Origin: Mucilaginibacter rigui
GTDB lineage: Bacteria; Bacteroidota; Bacteroidia; Sphingobacteriales; Sphingobacteriaceae
Reading direction: 5' to 3'
NCBI RefSeq assembly: GCF_014773275.1
Contig: NZ_JACWMW010000003.1
Span: 558,001-622,000 of the forward strand
Length of the DNA stretch: 64,000 bases
Shown here: one piece after another, positions 8,368 to 17,434 of the stretch
Layout of the letters: the number at the start of each line of letters is the position of its first letter
Numbering within the stretch: position 1 is the first letter of the stretch
Translations under genes and position numbers: made by a program
Notes under the pieces: generated by a model
The model's database searches: none
Seen by the model: only the letters and a program-made list of their open reading frames with translations
Told to the model about the DNA's origin: nothing

Positions 8368-9548
8368 CTATCTTGTTCGCCCGCTGGGTAATTCATAATC
8401 AACAGGTAGCTGATCGCCCATGCGCAGTGTTTGCCAGTAGCCCTCCACAATGGTTTTTAACGGGGTAAATATTACACCATTACTATCAAAGTATGTGAAA
8501 TTATCCAAAAATGTAATAAACGAGGTATGGTAGTTTGACCCATTTTGGGGGTGTTTGTAATTAATCATCAAATTAAGTATTGGAGTATACCCAAACGCGT
8601 AAATCCCCTTCTCATCGGTTAAGTTCAAATAATCGTTTATTTTTAATACCTTACCTGCATATTGATCAAATTTTGGACGATCTCGTTTTTTTATCCAATA
8701 GCTAAGTGATTTATTTGGGTCGGCCGTTTTGCTATCGTAAAATTTAATTTTAGCATTTATTAAACTGTCCGATGGCCTACCGGCTGTTGGTGTTCTGAAT
8801 AATTCAAATACCTTAAATTCGCCCTTGATACATTATTGGCTAAACATGCGCGTAGAAAACTCATCATCGAGCCATTGTATGCATCTACACGTTTGTTTTC
8901 CCAGGCGGTTTGTTGTGCCTCTGTACCGCTCATTGGTTCAAATACTGATGGGCCGGTGTAATACATGGTTCCCTTTATTGGGTCAAATTCAAATGACACC
9001 AACAAGTAATTTATACGGTATCCCAACGCTTTATTTTCAATAACCAAAAAATCGGTTTATGTTGCATGCATCCTATCAGTAGATTCATCATACTCAAACT
9101 GCAAGACATCGGGGTTTAAAATTTTACATTCTGCGGCGTTTTTTGTGCGGCCCAAAAACTCACGGGTAAATATTCTGATGTATCGTTCGCGTTTATAATC
9201 GCGTTTGCGTTTACCACCGTTTATTTTTACTTTGCCCAGCAGGCTTGTTTTATTTTTTAGGGCAATAGTGGGTAATTGGATATCATTGCCGCGCACAAAT
9301 ATATTTTGGTGAAGGGGCTCAAAGCCAATGCAGGTAATTACCAGGTCGTACTGCCCGTTCTTTACATTGCTTAAGGTGAACGAGCCATCCTTTAACAACA
9401 TATTACCGACTTTAGAGTTGCTTAAAAAAACGCTGGCATTCGCAATAGGCTTTTTATCGGTAACGCTTACAACTTTATCGGTAATGGTAATTTGCGCAAA
9501 TAAGGCAGCAGGGGTGAATAATAACAGTAGTAGTAAAAAGTTACGCAT
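8368..9548 (-). pseudogene. Carboxypeptidase-regulatory-like protein gene, broken by a stop codon and a frameshift
   Basis: On the reverse strand from ATG 9548 the reading frame gives a signal peptide (MRNFLLLLLLFTPAALFAQ) and a regulatory-like beta-sandwich domain (TDKVVSVTDKKPIANASVFL...). It then hits TAA at 9059-9057. The same frame continues at once with TDFLVIENKALGYRINYLL, a conserved part of this Bacteroidota family. A second lesion near 8822-8826 shifts the frame: after NNVSR the sequence only makes sense one frame over, as EFKVFELFRTPTAGRPSDSL, and runs on to the stop at 8368. The span is 1181 bases, one short of 394 codons, which agrees with a single-base deletion. The family has no established function. 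Two independent lesions favour true decay over a sequencing error, but this cannot be settled here. Confidence 0.8.
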
Positions 9549-9684
9549 GCCACCAATTTATTAACTAAATAATTGTTTAGGATAAAAAATGTGTAAAATA
9601 TTTATAGACAAAGCATATAGATATTGATGGGTACAGTAGTTTTTAAAAAAATAAATAGATTAGTACCGATATAATTACCCCCCG

Positions 9685-10884
9685 ATGAAAAAGAAAATTG
9701 GTTTATCTGTTTTAGCCGTATTTATTACATTATGTTATGCAAATGCACAGCATAAAAGCGTTGTGCAGCAATTGGGGTCGGAGTCAGTCGGGTTTTTTGT
9801 TGAGGCAGATACAGCATGGACTGGTTTACTAAAAAGGTATTCGGGTTGGTTTGGGGGCGATGGTATTTATACTATCCCTTTAAACGGTGTTGAAGGTGGC
9901 CCTGGTAAAAAGAGTGATAAAATCCTGATCATATTTAGCGATACCATGATAGGGGAGGTGACAGACAGTACCATGAAACCGGGCTACAAAATGATCCACA
10001 ACTCTGTTGCGCTATTAAAAGGGAATGAACCAAATCCACAGAATATTAACTTTTACTGGAGTAAAAATAAGGATGGATCTGCCGAGTCGATTTTTATACC
10101 AACTACCGCTCAAACACGCAAAAGCGATTATTACTGGCTTGGCGATGGGTTTGTAAATACAGATGGAAACAAGGCTTTATACTTATTTGGCTATCGGGTT
10201 AGGAATGTTAGTGAAGGTGCATTTGGCTTTAACGAAGTAGGTAACACGCTTATTAAACTAAATATTGCAAATGCTCCGTATTTTACCGTACAAGAACAAA
10301 AAGATACTCCCTTTTATCTTACGGATGAAAAAGAAGATATCGGCTCATTTGGTGCAGGTGTATATGTAAATACCAAAAGTGCAGGTGCCGTAAATGCAGA
10401 TGGCTATATATATGTATATGGTGTGCGCGGCATGGTTAAAAACCTGATGGTTGCACGTGTGCTGCCAAAAAACTTTGATGATTACAGCCAATGGCGTTTT
10501 TGGGACGGCATGCAATGGGTAAGCGATATGAGCAAGGTAGCCGATATTACCAACCATGTATCAAACGAATTGAGCGTATCGCGCTTACCCGATGGCAGGT
10601 ATGCCCTCATTTTTCAGGTGGATGGTATGAGCCCGACTATTGGTATGCGCTTATCTGATAACCTTACAGGGCCTTTTGGCCCTGTAATTAAACTGTGGGA
10701 TTGTAAACCCGACCTGCTTGAGAATACATTTGTAGTTTATAACGCTAAAGCGCACCCAAGCCTTTCAAAACCGGGCGAGCTTTTGATCAGTTACAATATC
10801 AATTCAGTAGAGTTTATAAAAGATCTGCAGAAGCATCCCCACCTTTACAGGCCGCGATTTATACGGGTAAAGTTTTTTAAATAA
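9685..10884 (+). CDS. Secreted DUF5005/DUF4185-like beta-propeller protein
   Basis: A 399-residue exported protein (signal peptide about 1-22, ending YANAQ). The Trp/Gly/Asp-rich body (RYSGWFGGDGIYTIPLNG, YYWLGDGFVN, DGRYALIFQVDGMSPTIGMRLS, GPFGPVIKLWDC) has the repeated blade pattern of five-bladed propeller families such as DUF5005 and DUF4185, which sit near glycoside hydrolases in Bacteroidota. Assignment to one of these families is by resemblance only. It begins the main PUL and probably acts on or binds a glycan at the cell surface or in the periplasm. No LacI-type operator is seen upstream, so it may be transcribed apart from the rest of the cluster. Confidence 0.55.
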   Translation: MKKKIGLSVLAVFITLCYANAQHKSVVQQLGSESVGFFVEADTAWTGLLKRYSGWFGGDGIYTIPLNGVEGGPGKKSDKILIIFSDTMIGEVTDSTMKPGYKMIHNSVALLKGNEPNPQNINFYWSKNKDGSAESIFIPTTAQTRKSDYYWLGDGFVNTDGNKALYLFGYRVRNVSEGAFGFNEVGNTLIKLNIANAPYFTVQEQKDTPFYLTDEKEDIGSFGAGVYVNTKSAGAVNADGYIYVYGVRGMVKNLMVARVLPKNFDDYSQWRFWDGMQWVSDMSKVADITNHVSNELSVSRLPDGRYALIFQVDGMSPTIGMRLSDNLTGPFGPVIKLWDCKPDLLENTFVVYNAKAHPSLSKPGELLISYNINSVEFIKDLQKHPHLYRPRFIRVKFFK

Positions 10885-10937
10885 AGATGCCAGTCAATGC
10901 ATTGTATACATTGTATGAACAATTTTACAATATTTGC

Positions 10938-10949
10938 TAAATCGATTAA
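10938..10949 (+). promoter_or_regulatory. Putative LacI-family operator, site 1
   Basis: The core TAAATCGATTAA is preceded by TTTGC and followed by CTAAAT. It lies 70 bases upstream of the SASA gene and about 20 bases before a good -7 box, TACATTTG (10971-10978). The 19 bases from the leading C to the trailing AAAT are identical to site 4 at 21941. Confidence 0.6.
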
Positions 10950-10970
10950 CTAAATTAAATCAGTTTTATA

Positions 10971-10978
10971 TACATTTG
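10971..10978 (+). promoter_or_regulatory. -7 promoter element upstream of the SASA gene
   Basis: TACATTTG matches TAnnTTTG exactly and stands 42 bases before the ATG at 11020. A -33 TTTG at the usual distance is not evident, and operator site 1 lies upstream of it. The promoter call rests on this box and its position. Confidence 0.45.
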
Positions 10979-11019
10979 TTTTTATAAACCAATTAGGTCT
11001 CTTTTAACAGCAACATTAC

Positions 11020-12543
11020 ATGTTTAAAGCTTTACCGTTTTTTATTACGATATGCCTTATCGTGCAAGCTGGTTTTGCACAGCAAAAGGTAGCTGCTGCC
11101 GATGTGCAGAATGCTTCGGTAACATTTAAAATTAACCAGGTGCTGCAAAGCAACATGGTTATTCAGCAAAACAAACCTTTTAAAGTATGGGGGCAGGCTG
11201 TTTCGGGCGAAGCGGTTACTGTTAAAGCCGACTGGATGCTGCAACCCGTTACGGTTATTGCTGGTGCCGATAATAAGTTCATGGCCATTATCAACGTTCC
11301 GGAAGCAAAAAAAGGTGATTATACTGCTCATACGCTAACAGCGGAAAGTCATCAGAAAAAAATAATGCTAACTGATCTGCTTATAGGCGATACTTGGTTT
11401 TTAAGCGGACAATCTAACATGCAATTCGCTATGCGCGAGGTTAAGGACGCCGCAACAGAGGTTGCAGCCGCAACTTCTCCTAACATCAGAATATTAAACG
11501 TAGGCTTTAATTGGAATACCAAACCTATAGATACCTTAAAAGGCGACTGGCAAAAGGTATCACCGCAAACCGTGAAGGATTTTAGCGCGGTAGGCTACTA
11601 TTTTGGTAAAGAATTGCAAAGCAAACTGGATATCCCGATCGGATTGATCTACTCAGGTATAGGAGGCTCATGGGAGCAGGCTTATGTGGCACAAGATGTA
11701 ATGGCTGCCGATACGATGTTGAACAGGGTTTATCTTAAACCTTTTTTTGATGATCCCAAATCAAAAGAAAAACTGGATGGTGTGTTTTCGTTCGATAGGG
11801 TGTACCAGCCTTTTTTGATCCATAACGCCATGATCAATCCGTTTTATAACCTATCTATAAAAGGCATCTGCTGGTACCAGGGCGAATCGAATCGTGCCGA
11901 GCGGGAAAGCTACCTCCGCTTAAGTTATGCCCAGATAAAAAGCTGGCGCACGGCCTTTGCGCAAGGCGACCTGCCATTTTATTATGTACAGGTTGCGCCG
12001 CATGCTTACGAAAAGTTTGATTCTACGTTAAACGACTATGCCTTCTTCCGCGAGGTGCAGGAAAAGATCTCGGCAATGAATAACACAGCTATGGCAGTTA
12101 CCATGGATGTGGGCGATGCGAAAAACATCCACCCAACCAATAAAAAGCCGGTAGGGGATAGGTTAGCCAGGATAGCTTTAAACCGCACTTACGGAATGTT
12201 GGATATCAATTATGAAGGCCCGCATGTAGACTATGTGGCGTTTAAGAAGAAAAAAGCCATTGTAAACTTTACCCCGGCAAGTGTAAAAACGAAGTTGCGT
12301 ACTACTGATGGAGCCGAACCAAAGTTCTTTATGATAGCTGGCGCCGATCAGGTGTTTTGGCCAGCGGAGGCAAAAATCATCAATAATACTATCGAGCTAA
12401 GTACTAAGCAGGTTAAAAAACCTGTTGCTGTACGTTATGCTTTTACCAATTACCCGGTTACTAATTTGGAAAATGAAAACGGTTTACCTGCAGTGCCTTT
12501 CCGCACAGATAACTGGGCTGAACCTGTAGTTGCTAAAAAATAA
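11020..12543 (+). CDS. Sialate O-acetylesterase-type (SASA) secreted carbohydrate esterase
   Basis: A 507-residue exported protein (signal peptide about 1-20, ending AGFAQ). Motifs of the SASA/SGNH fold are present: the nucleophile block LSGQSNMQ with Ser132, GGSWEQA, the WYQGESNR block, and a C-terminal DAKNIHPTNK block giving the catalytic His. A beta-rich N-terminal domain (about 30-120, VLQSNMVIQQNKPFKVWGQA) is typical of the family. Members remove O-acetyl groups from sialic acids or from polysaccharides such as acetylated xylan and mannan; nothing else here points to sialic acid. The gene ends directly against the next esterase gene (TAA then ATG), so the two are co-expressed. Operator site 1 upstream suggests induction with the PUL. 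Confidence 0.85.
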   Translation: MFKALPFFITICLIVQAGFAQQKVAAADVQNASVTFKINQVLQSNMVIQQNKPFKVWGQAVSGEAVTVKADWMLQPVTVIAGADNKFMAIINVPEAKKGDYTAHTLTAESHQKKIMLTDLLIGDTWFLSGQSNMQFAMREVKDAATEVAAATSPNIRILNVGFNWNTKPIDTLKGDWQKVSPQTVKDFSAVGYYFGKELQSKLDIPIGLIYSGIGGSWEQAYVAQDVMAADTMLNRVYLKPFFDDPKSKEKLDGVFSFDRVYQPFLIHNAMINPFYNLSIKGICWYQGESNRAERESYLRLSYAQIKSWRTAFAQGDLPFYYVQVAPHAYEKFDSTLNDYAFFREVQEKISAMNNTAMAVTMDVGDAKNIHPTNKKPVGDRLARIALNRTYGMLDINYEGPHVDYVAFKKKKAIVNFTPASVKTKLRTTDGAEPKFFMIAGADQVFWPAEAKIINNTIELSTKQVKKPVAVRYAFTNYPVTNLENENGLPAVPFRTDNWAEPVVAKK

Positions 12544-13299
12544 ATGCATATGAAAACAATAAAAATTATTCTTTGCCTGGTTGTTATTTGCACACTTACT
12601 GCACATGCACAGCAAACCGAAGAACAAAAGAAAGCCGAAGCCTGGGCCAATTTCCATAAAGTTGTAGAAGAGCGTATACATAATGATTGGGCCTGGATAA
12701 AACGCTACGAAGGTGATAACGAAAAACTACCGGCACCCGCTCCCGGCGAAAAGCGCGTGGTTTTTATGGGTAACTCGATCACTGAAGGCTGGATAAATAC
12801 CGATCCCGATTTCTTCAAGGGTAAATCATACGTAAACCGTGGTATTGGCGGGCAAACCACTCCGCAAATGCTGGTAAGGTTTAGGGAGGATGTGATCAAC
12901 CTGAAACCAACCGTAGTGGTGATATTAGCTGGGATTAACGATATCGCCGGGAATACCGGTCCCTCAAAAATTGAGAACGTTGCGGGTAATATATTTTCAA
13001 TGGCAGAGCTGGCTAAAGCCGCGCATATCAAAGTTGTACTTTCATCAGTTTTGCCTGCTGCTGCGTTTCCGTGGAATCCAAAGGTAAACCCGATACAATC
13101 AATTATACAACTTAACGCGATGCTTAAAGCTTACGCCGAACAAAATAAATTGGGTTATATAGATTATTATACGCCGATGATTAATGAAGAGAAAGGCCTT
13201 AAAAAGGAACTGTGTACGGATGGCGTACATCCAAATATGGCAGGTTATAAAGTAATGGAACCGCTTGCAGAAGCTGCAATAAAAAAAGCCTTGAAATAA
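12544..13299 (+). CDS. SGNH/GDSL-type esterase, short form
   Basis: A 251-residue secreted hydrolase (signal peptide about 1-23, ending TAHAQ). All four SGNH blocks are visible: GNSITEG with nucleophile Ser78, GIGGQTT, the GIND block, and DGVHPN with Asp226 and His229. The start is the ATG immediately after the SASA stop codon; a second ATG two codons on is also possible. SGNH hydrolases of this size in PULs usually deacetylate oligosaccharides. It shares an operon with the SASA gene and is followed by a weak AT-rich hairpin and the next operator. Confidence 0.9.
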   Translation: MHMKTIKIILCLVVICTLTAHAQQTEEQKKAEAWANFHKVVEERIHNDWAWIKRYEGDNEKLPAPAPGEKRVVFMGNSITEGWINTDPDFFKGKSYVNRGIGGQTTPQMLVRFREDVINLKPTVVVILAGINDIAGNTGPSKIENVAGNIFSMAELAKAAHIKVVLSSVLPAAAFPWNPKVNPIQSIIQLNAMLKAYAEQNKLGYIDYYTPMINEEKGLKKELCTDGVHPNMAGYKVMEPLAEAAIKKALK

Positions 13300-13307
13300 G
13301 CTTTTTT
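13282..13307 (+). terminator. Weak AT-rich hairpin at the end of the esterase operon
   Basis: AAAAAAGC (13282-13289) pairs with GCTTTTTT (13300-13307) around a 10-base loop that includes the stop codon, leaving a run of T on the + strand. The stem has only two G-C pairs, so termination would be partial. Confidence 0.35.
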
Positions 13308-13319
13308 ATCCATTAAAGC

Positions 13320-13331
13320 TAAATCGATTTA
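13320..13331 (+). promoter_or_regulatory. Putative LacI-family operator, site 2
   Basis: TAAATCGATTTA is a perfect 12-base palindrome preceded by GC, and it ends one base before the ATG at 13333. A repressor here would act over the start region or as a block to read-through from the upstream esterase operon. Confidence 0.6.
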
Positions 13332-13332
13332 T

Positions 13333-14751
13333 ATGCATAAAAGATTATACATACTATTTGCCCTGATTATATATTCAGGGATTGCATTAGCCCAGCAAAT
13401 AAAACCTTTTAAGGCGGGGGAAAGGGTAGCCTTTACCGGCAACAGCATCACCGATGGCGGGCATTACCATTCCTACATCTGGCTGTATTACATGACCCGC
13501 ATGCCAAAAGAGCGTATCGATATTTTTAACGCAGGGATAGGCGGTGATGTTGCCAAACAAATTGACGAGCGCCTGCAGGAGGATGTTTTCGACAGGCATC
13601 CAAACGTAATGACCTTAACGTTCGGTATGAATGATACCGGCTATCAGTGGCTAACCGGCGCCAAAGCCGATTCGGTTTACAATGCGAAGGTTGCTACCTC
13701 ATTTAATAGTTTTTTAAAGATCCAGAAACATTTGAAGGCGCACCCTGAAGTTAGAAAAATTATGATCGGTACATCACCTTATGATGGCACGGCTAAAATA
13801 AAACCAGGGGTTCTGTATAATAAGAATGCGGCCATACAACGGGTGGTGAAATTTCAGCAGGAGGCAGCAAAGAAAAATAATTGGGAATTTTTAGATTTCA
13901 ACGCGCCTATGGTTGCCATTGACGAGCAACAGCAGGCAAAGGATTCTACCTTCTCTATGCAGAGTTTCGACAGGATTCACCCAACGGTGGATGGGCACAT
14001 GGTAATGGCCTACTTATTTTTAAAGGCACAGGGCTTTGCAGGCAAAAAAGTGGCTGCTGTTGATATCAACGCCAAAACATCATCAGTTATAAAGAGTGAG
14101 AATTGCCTGTTAACCAATCTATCCGTTACAAAAAACGGCTTAAGTTATACGTATAAGGCAAACGCCCTGCCTTACCCAATTGATACCATGGCGCAAAGCG
14201 TAGGTAAAGAGGCGCGTACCCAAGCTGATGCTTTGAAGCTTATCCCGTTTCAGCAGGAGTTTAACCAGGAAGTTTTACAGGTACAAAACCTTGGTGCAAG
14301 TAAAAATTACGAAGTACGCATAGATGGTAAACCCATTGGTAAATGGAGCGGACAGCAACTGCAAGCTGGGGTAAATCTTGCCGAAATAACCACTACACCG
14401 CAATACCAGCAGGCCTTAGCAGTAATGCATCTGAACGAAGAACGCTGGGTTATAGAGCGCCGCCTGCGCGAATACTGGTGGCTGCAATACTCCATCATGA
14501 AACCACACGGCTTGCTACATAATGACAGCCAGGCCACGGTTGATTCGCTACAGAAGTATGCAAAAAAAGACTTTTTTGTAGGTATAACACTTAATACTTA
14601 TTACAAAGCCCGCCTTAAACCTATACGTGATGCATGGCAAAAGGAAATCGCCCTGTTAACCGACCAGATCTATATTATTAATCAACCCATAGCTCACCGT
14701 TTCGAGATAAAGGAAGACAACCAAACCGAACATGTTATCACACAAAAATAA
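13333..14751 (+). CDS. SGNH/GDSL hydrolase, long form, paralogue A
   Basis: A 472-residue exported protein (signal peptide about 1-20, ending ALAQ). The N-terminal 230 residues are an SGNH hydrolase domain with FTGNSITDGG (Ser38), FNAGIGGDVAKQI, TFGMNDTGY and DRIHPTVDGH. The remaining 240 residues are an extension with a beta-rich part and a helical part (YQQALAVMHLNEERWVIERRLREY, IRDAWQKEIALLTDQIY) whose function I do not recognise. It has the same length and domain order as the gene at 21962-23380, so the two are paralogues flanking the GH38/GH92/GH31 block. The 3' end overlaps the GH38-like gene by 20 bases, implying coupling. Probable role: removal of acyl groups from the glycan. Confidence 0.85.
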   Translation: MHKRLYILFALIIYSGIALAQQIKPFKAGERVAFTGNSITDGGHYHSYIWLYYMTRMPKERIDIFNAGIGGDVAKQIDERLQEDVFDRHPNVMTLTFGMNDTGYQWLTGAKADSVYNAKVATSFNSFLKIQKHLKAHPEVRKIMIGTSPYDGTAKIKPGVLYNKNAAIQRVVKFQQEAAKKNNWEFLDFNAPMVAIDEQQQAKDSTFSMQSFDRIHPTVDGHMVMAYLFLKAQGFAGKKVAAVDINAKTSSVIKSENCLLTNLSVTKNGLSYTYKANALPYPIDTMAQSVGKEARTQADALKLIPFQQEFNQEVLQVQNLGASKNYEVRIDGKPIGKWSGQQLQAGVNLAEITTTPQYQQALAVMHLNEERWVIERRLREYWWLQYSIMKPHGLLHNDSQATVDSLQKYAKKDFFVGITLNTYYKARLKPIRDAWQKEIALLTDQIYIINQPIAHRFEIKEDNQTEHVITQK

Positions 14752-17293
14752 ATTTTTAAAAAGCACTTTTTTAGCTGCATCGTTAATGCTGTGCGGTGTA
14801 AAAGCTTTTAGCCAGCAGGCTTATTATATTGATGGTTACCACGGCGGCGTTTGGGGCCATTACCCTGATTGGAACACCCGCTTTATTTTAGATAACCTAA
14901 ATAAACACCCATACTGGAACATTAACCTGGAGATTGAACCCGAAACTTGGGACAGGACCGCAAAAGTCGACCCAACAGCCTTAAAAGAGTTACAGGCGCT
15001 GATTGCCAACCAAACGGCAAGCGGAAGGGTAGAGTATGTGAACCCGGCTTACGCGCAAAGTTATATGTACAATATTGATGGTGAAAGCATAATCAGGCAG
15101 TTTGCGTATGGTATTGATAAGCTCAGAGGTTATTTCCCGGGTATCACTTTTAATACCTACTCTACCGAGGAGCCTTGTTTCACCAGCGCTTTACCGCAGA
15201 TATTAAAGTCGTTTGGGTTTAAATATGCATCACTAAAAAACCCAAACACCTGTTTTGGTGGTTATACCCGTGCTTTCGGTGGCGAATTGGTCAACTGGAT
15301 TGGTCCTGATGGTACAGGCATTACAACATCGCCCCGGTACGAGGTAGAGGCACTTTCAGAAAAATCTACCTGGCAAACCATCGCGTGGGATAACTCGCCA
15401 AGGTATATAAAGGCGGCTATTAAGTATGGCATACCCCACCCTATAGGTATGACCTTGCAGGATGCCGGCTGGAAAGGCGGACCTTTTATAGGTAATGCAG
15501 ATACAGAGCAGCAAAAAAATAAGTACACCACATGGCATAACTATTTTGCCAACATCACCCCGAAAGATAAAAGGCAGGATTGGAAAGTTACCCAGGAGGA
15601 TATGTTGGTAAGCCTTGTTTGGGGATCGCAGGTAACGCAAAAGCTGGCTCAACGTGTGCGGGTGGCTGAAAATAAAGTACTTGGTGCCGAAAAAATAGCG
15701 GTTATAACCGGGGTATTAAGTAAAAACACCAACTGGCCAAAAGCAGGCTTTGACAGCGCGTGGCGCACCTTGCTGTTATCCCAACACCACGATTGCTGGA
15801 TAGTGCCGTATAACGGCAAGCAAGGCGATACCTGGACGGATAAAGTGGTGGATTGGACAGGCAATACCAACAGAATCAGCGATAGTATTTCTAACGTATC
15901 GTTACAAAAACTACTAAGCAAGAAAGGAGCGGGACAGATAGTTACCGTTATAAACACACAGGCCAACAAGCGTAACGAGACGGTTTCGGTAACCATACCT
16001 GCCGGATTGCAGGGTAAAAGCCTGTCGGTTAAAGATGCATCAGGCAAAGCAATGACATCTCAGGTGGTTAACGATAAATTGCTGTTTGTGGCCTCAACGC
16101 CATCATTCGGCTATAATACATATAGCATTACAGAAACAACAGCTTCAATTGAAAAAGGCACGCATGTAACTGAGCTTGCTGACGGGAATTTCAAATTAGA
16201 ATCGGATCTGTATTCCATCATAATAAATCCAAAAAAAGGCGGCAGCATTACCAGTTTGTTTGCTAAAAAATTGAATAAGGAGATGGTTGACCAGGCTAAC
16301 AAAAATGGTTTTAATACACTCCGCGGAAATTTTTATAATGATGGCGGGTTTAAAGCGTCCAATGATGACGCGGCAACTGTTACCATTTTAGAGAACGGCC
16401 CAATTCGCGCCAGTCTACAAATAAAAGGTAAAATAGTCGGTACAGACCTTACCCAGGTAATCACGCTAAACAAGGGGCAGCAAATCATTGATTTTAACTT
16501 AAACATCAACTGGAAAAAGGATGTTGGCGTCGGCGAAGATGTGGTGAAAAGCAACTACAAATGGACGAATTACAAGAAACCGTTTTATAACGATAGTAAC
16601 AAACTGGTAACGGTTTTCCCGCTTAATTTAAAAACCCAAAAAGTTTATAAGAACGCACCGTTTGATGTGACCGAAAGCAAACTAAAAAACACTTTCTACA
16701 ATAGCTGGGATAGTATTAAAACCACCGTGATACTGAACTGGGTTGATGTTACCGATGGCGAAGGCAAATTTGGTATGGCCATGTTTACCGATCATACTAC
16801 CAGCTATACTCACGGCGAAAACTTCCCCTTAGGGTTGGTTACTCAGTACTCGGGAATGGGGCTGTGGGGACGCAGCTATTTTACAGATGGCCCAACAAAC
16901 ATCCATTATGCCCTAATGCCGCATGCCGGTAAATGGAACGAGGCGGGAGTATGGTCGGCATCCGCGCAATGGAACGAGCCATTGATTGTTCAGGTTGGCA
17001 ATTCATCAGCAACAGTTAAACAGCAAACGCTTGTTAATCCGCAAAAGGGTTTGATATTAACATCAGCAGAAAATAGTAATAAAGATGTTTTATTGCGATT
17101 TTTTAATGCAGAAGGCGAAACCGATAAAAAGAAGATAATCCTGAATTTTAAATATACCAAAGCGCAGGTAGTTGAACTGAACGGAAAAGTATCCGGCGAA
17201 TTAAAGATTACTAAATTATTAAACGGCTTAACATCTGTTGAGTTGCCAATGCCAAAATTCGGCATCCGTACTATCAGGTTTAGCACCATTTAA
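14732..17293 (+). CDS. GH38-like alpha-mannosidase, divergent
   Basis: An 853-residue secreted protein (signal peptide about 1-28, ending AFSQ). The layout follows GH38: an N-terminal domain with TSALPQILKSFGFKYASLKNP (about 151-171), the helical domain with LLLSQHHDCWIVPYNG near residue 350, and a long beta-sandwich C-terminal region with GPIRASLQIKGKI and NWVDVTDGEGKFGMAMFTDH. GH38 enzymes are retaining alpha-mannosidases. In classical members the nucleophile Asp sits just before the SALPQIL-like stretch; here that place reads TEEPCF (Glu146-Glu147), so the canonical Asp is not obvious. It starts 20 bases inside the preceding SGNH gene. Alternative: a related clade acting on another alpha-linked sugar. 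Confidence 0.75.
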   Translation: MLSHKNKFLKSTFLAASLMLCGVKAFSQQAYYIDGYHGGVWGHYPDWNTRFILDNLNKHPYWNINLEIEPETWDRTAKVDPTALKELQALIANQTASGRVEYVNPAYAQSYMYNIDGESIIRQFAYGIDKLRGYFPGITFNTYSTEEPCFTSALPQILKSFGFKYASLKNPNTCFGGYTRAFGGELVNWIGPDGTGITTSPRYEVEALSEKSTWQTIAWDNSPRYIKAAIKYGIPHPIGMTLQDAGWKGGPFIGNADTEQQKNKYTTWHNYFANITPKDKRQDWKVTQEDMLVSLVWGSQVTQKLAQRVRVAENKVLGAEKIAVITGVLSKNTNWPKAGFDSAWRTLLLSQHHDCWIVPYNGKQGDTWTDKVVDWTGNTNRISDSISNVSLQKLLSKKGAGQIVTVINTQANKRNETVSVTIPAGLQGKSLSVKDASGKAMTSQVVNDKLLFVASTPSFGYNTYSITETTASIEKGTHVTELADGNFKLESDLYSIIINPKKGGSITSLFAKKLNKEMVDQANKNGFNTLRGNFYNDGGFKASNDDAATVTILENGPIRASLQIKGKIVGTDLTQVITLNKGQQIIDFNLNINWKKDVGVGEDVVKSNYKWTNYKKPFYNDSNKLVTVFPLNLKTQKVYKNAPFDVTESKLKNTFYNSWDSIKTTVILNWVDVTDGEGKFGMAMFTDHTTSYTHGENFPLGLVTQYSGMGLWGRSYFTDGPTNIHYALMPHAGKWNEAGVWSASAQWNEPLIVQVGNSSATVKQQTLVNPQKGLILTSAENSNKDVLLRFFNAEGETDKKKIILNFKYTKAQVVELNGKVSGELKITKLLNGLTSVELPMPKFGIRTIRFSTI

Positions 17294-17335
17294 AGCAAAA
17301 AATAAGCTTGACATAGAAATTTTATAAATTTTAGC

Positions 17336-17347
17336 TAAAACGTTTTA
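17336..17347 (+). promoter_or_regulatory. Putative LacI-family operator, site 3
   Basis: TAAAACGTTTTA is a perfect palindrome with the central CG typical of LacI-family operators, preceded by GC. It lies 5 bases before a -7 box (TATATTTG, 17353-17360), so it occupies the spacer of the promoter for the GH92/GH31 genes. Confidence 0.62.
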
Positions 17348-17352
17348 ATTAA

Positions 17353-17360
17353 TATATTTG
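17353..17360 (+). promoter_or_regulatory. -7 promoter element for the GH92/GH31 genes
   Basis: TATATTTG matches TAnnTTTG. The ATG is at 17435, leaving a leader of roughly 65-70 bases. The -33 region reads TTTTAG, a weak match, as expected for a repressor-controlled promoter. Confidence 0.5.
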
Positions 17361-17434
17361 TCACTAACCAATACTGGTGCCGTATCTTTTGATCTCAATA
17401 AAAGATATCGCATTAAAATAATAGCCTCAAGGGA

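Noticed and set aside
11020..12543. Sialic acid utilization as the role of the locus
   Set aside because: The SASA protein name suggests it, but no sialidase, neuraminate lyase or NanT-type gene is present, while several mannosidases are.
15649..16047. A 132-codon reverse frame inside the GH38-like gene
   Set aside because: Overlaps conserved GH38 sequence including QHHD; composition is that of an antisense shadow.
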